64,000 bases of DNA from Sinomonas atrocyanea (GTDB taxonomy: Bacteria > Actinomycetota > Actinomycetes > Actinomycetales > Micrococcaceae): the NCBI RefSeq assembly GCF_001577305.1, contig NZ_CP014518.1, forward strand, positions 4,340,001 to 4,404,000. Reading direction: 5' to 3'. Shown piece by piece: positions 63,406-64,000 of this stretch. The notes under the pieces were generated by a model. That model saw nothing but the letters and a program-made list of their open reading frames with translations. It was not told the DNA's origin and made no database searches. The position numbers and the translations under genes were made by a program. Positions within the stretch are counted from its first letter, which is position 1; every line of letters starts with the position of its first letter.

Positions 63406-64000
63406 TCGGCAGCAGTGCCAGCGGGTCATAGCGCGCAGTCCGACGACAGCTCTGCGTCCGATCCGCCGCTCTCGTGGGTCCACAACGATTCCTCCTTGCC
63501 GGGTATTGCTGTGCTGACAGGCCCTGTCGTGAACCGGCATCCAGTGTCGTCCACAGCAAACTTCGAAAGCCGAGTGCGTACCCCTTTTAAGGAGGTCGAC
63601 CTTGAGCGCGTCTCGGTGTCCGCGGTTCCGAGGAGATCACAATGACGGTAACCATTACTCCGAATCCGCAGGTTCGAAGCGGAGTCATCGCACTTCCCGC
63701 GACGTACTGGCGATTCGCCCGCACACCACCTGGTTCTTGGCATCGCGCTTGCGAACACGCGCGAGCCAACAGGGGTTCCGACCACAGCAAATGGCACCCC
63801 CACGATCGTCCTCCAAGGAAACGCGGCAACACCGCCTCTTAGGCAAGTGGATTTCTCTTGCAGTGTGGCCTACAGCGCCGCCGCCGCAGAAAGGGATCAA
63901 GCTCGCGGGGGGGCACTGCTTGGGCCTCGTGGACACAGATTCTTGGGCCGCGCGGAAGTGGGCGCGCGCGACGAATACGCGGTGCCGGAGACGCCAACGG

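Larger units (their letters stand above)
60420..64000. other. 3.6-kb gene-poor region with parS sites and DnaA boxes (origin-proximal)
   Basis: No open frame here has GC-rich third positions, a family motif and a good start together. Six parS sites and two DnaA-box clusters are embedded (listed separately). The base composition is clearly less GC-rich than the coding DNA to the left. A weak trace of coding exists on the minus strand at 60461-60560 (RLLRLARLMGRELVYED). From about 63590 a ribosome-site-like AAGGAGG, then ATG at 63642 after GAGGAG, precede frames that stay open to the window end, but none is convincing. parB, parA and dnaA, expected near here, are not in the window. Confidence 0.7.

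Noticed and set aside
63655..63680. tRNA T-arm-like sequence (CAGGTTCGAAGCG)
   Set aside because: The stem does not pair correctly, and no D-arm, anticodon arm or acceptor stem could be placed around it.
63642..63842. 66-codon plus-strand frame with a good ribosome site near the window end
   Set aside because: The ribosome site GAGGAG is attractive, but the peptide has no hydrophobic core or codon bias, and neighbouring frames are equally open; listed only within the gene-poor region.

Overview
This window is a stretch of a high-GC actinobacterial chromosome, most like the Micrococcaceae (Arthrobacter, Pseudarthrobacter or Sinomonas). That rests on the actinobacterial gene families present (CsoR, CGNR regulator, GAF-ANTAR proteins, DUF3072, SigR/SigH-type promoter, TTGTCCACA-type DnaA boxes), on very GC-rich third codon positions, on many genes with no leader before the start codon, and on rpsF-ssb-rpsR-rplI-dnaB lying on the same arm as cca-NUDIX-murJ-trxB-trxA. 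The right end looks origin-proximal: six ParB-binding parS sites and two clusters of DnaA boxes follow trxA. The genus is an inference.

Left part (1-17.5 kb): the 5' end of a leftward 16S rRNA gene with its leader and promoter; a copper operon csoR-copZ-copA behind CsoR operators; an EamA transporter, a CGNR regulator, two small membrane proteins and a MATE pump; a methyltransferase; an amino acid permease; a frameshifted VOC gene; the replicative helicase dnaB with DnaA boxes upstream; an L7/L12-like membrane-anchored protein; a dipeptidase; an FMN reductase; and the operon rpsF-ssb-rpsR-rplI with a structured leader.

Middle (17.8-44.7 kb): a DUF1345 protein, an M18 aminopeptidase, a glutamine amidotransferase, a degenerate DevS-like sensor without its phospho-acceptor histidine, a GAF-ANTAR regulator and a secreted S53 peptidase. 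An MHS-type transporter is followed by an NtaA-type flavin monooxygenase. Next come a four-gene ABC exporter and two-component operon, a MacAB-like efflux operon with an extra one-helix partner, a PAP2-diacylglycerol kinase fusion, an MFS carrier, DUF3072, a second GAF-ANTAR protein, an MBL-fold hydrolase, a lipoprotein penicillin-binding protein and a stand-alone receiver domain.

Right part (44.9-64 kb): a GNAT acetyltransferase, an ABC-F ATPase, a frameshifted hrpB helicase, a GT87 membrane glycosyltransferase, a well-supported 31-residue small ORF, a histidine phosphatase, cca, NUDIX, murJ, a pseudokinase/discoidin-like partner of MurJ, and trxB-trxA behind a SigR-type promoter. The last 3.6 kb has no convincing gene.

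Several families of palindromic and tandem intergenic repeats recur, and one has apparently entered the hrpB reading frame. Three genes (VOC, hrpB, the MurJ partner) each lack one base in a short G/C tract. This may be assembly error or real decay.
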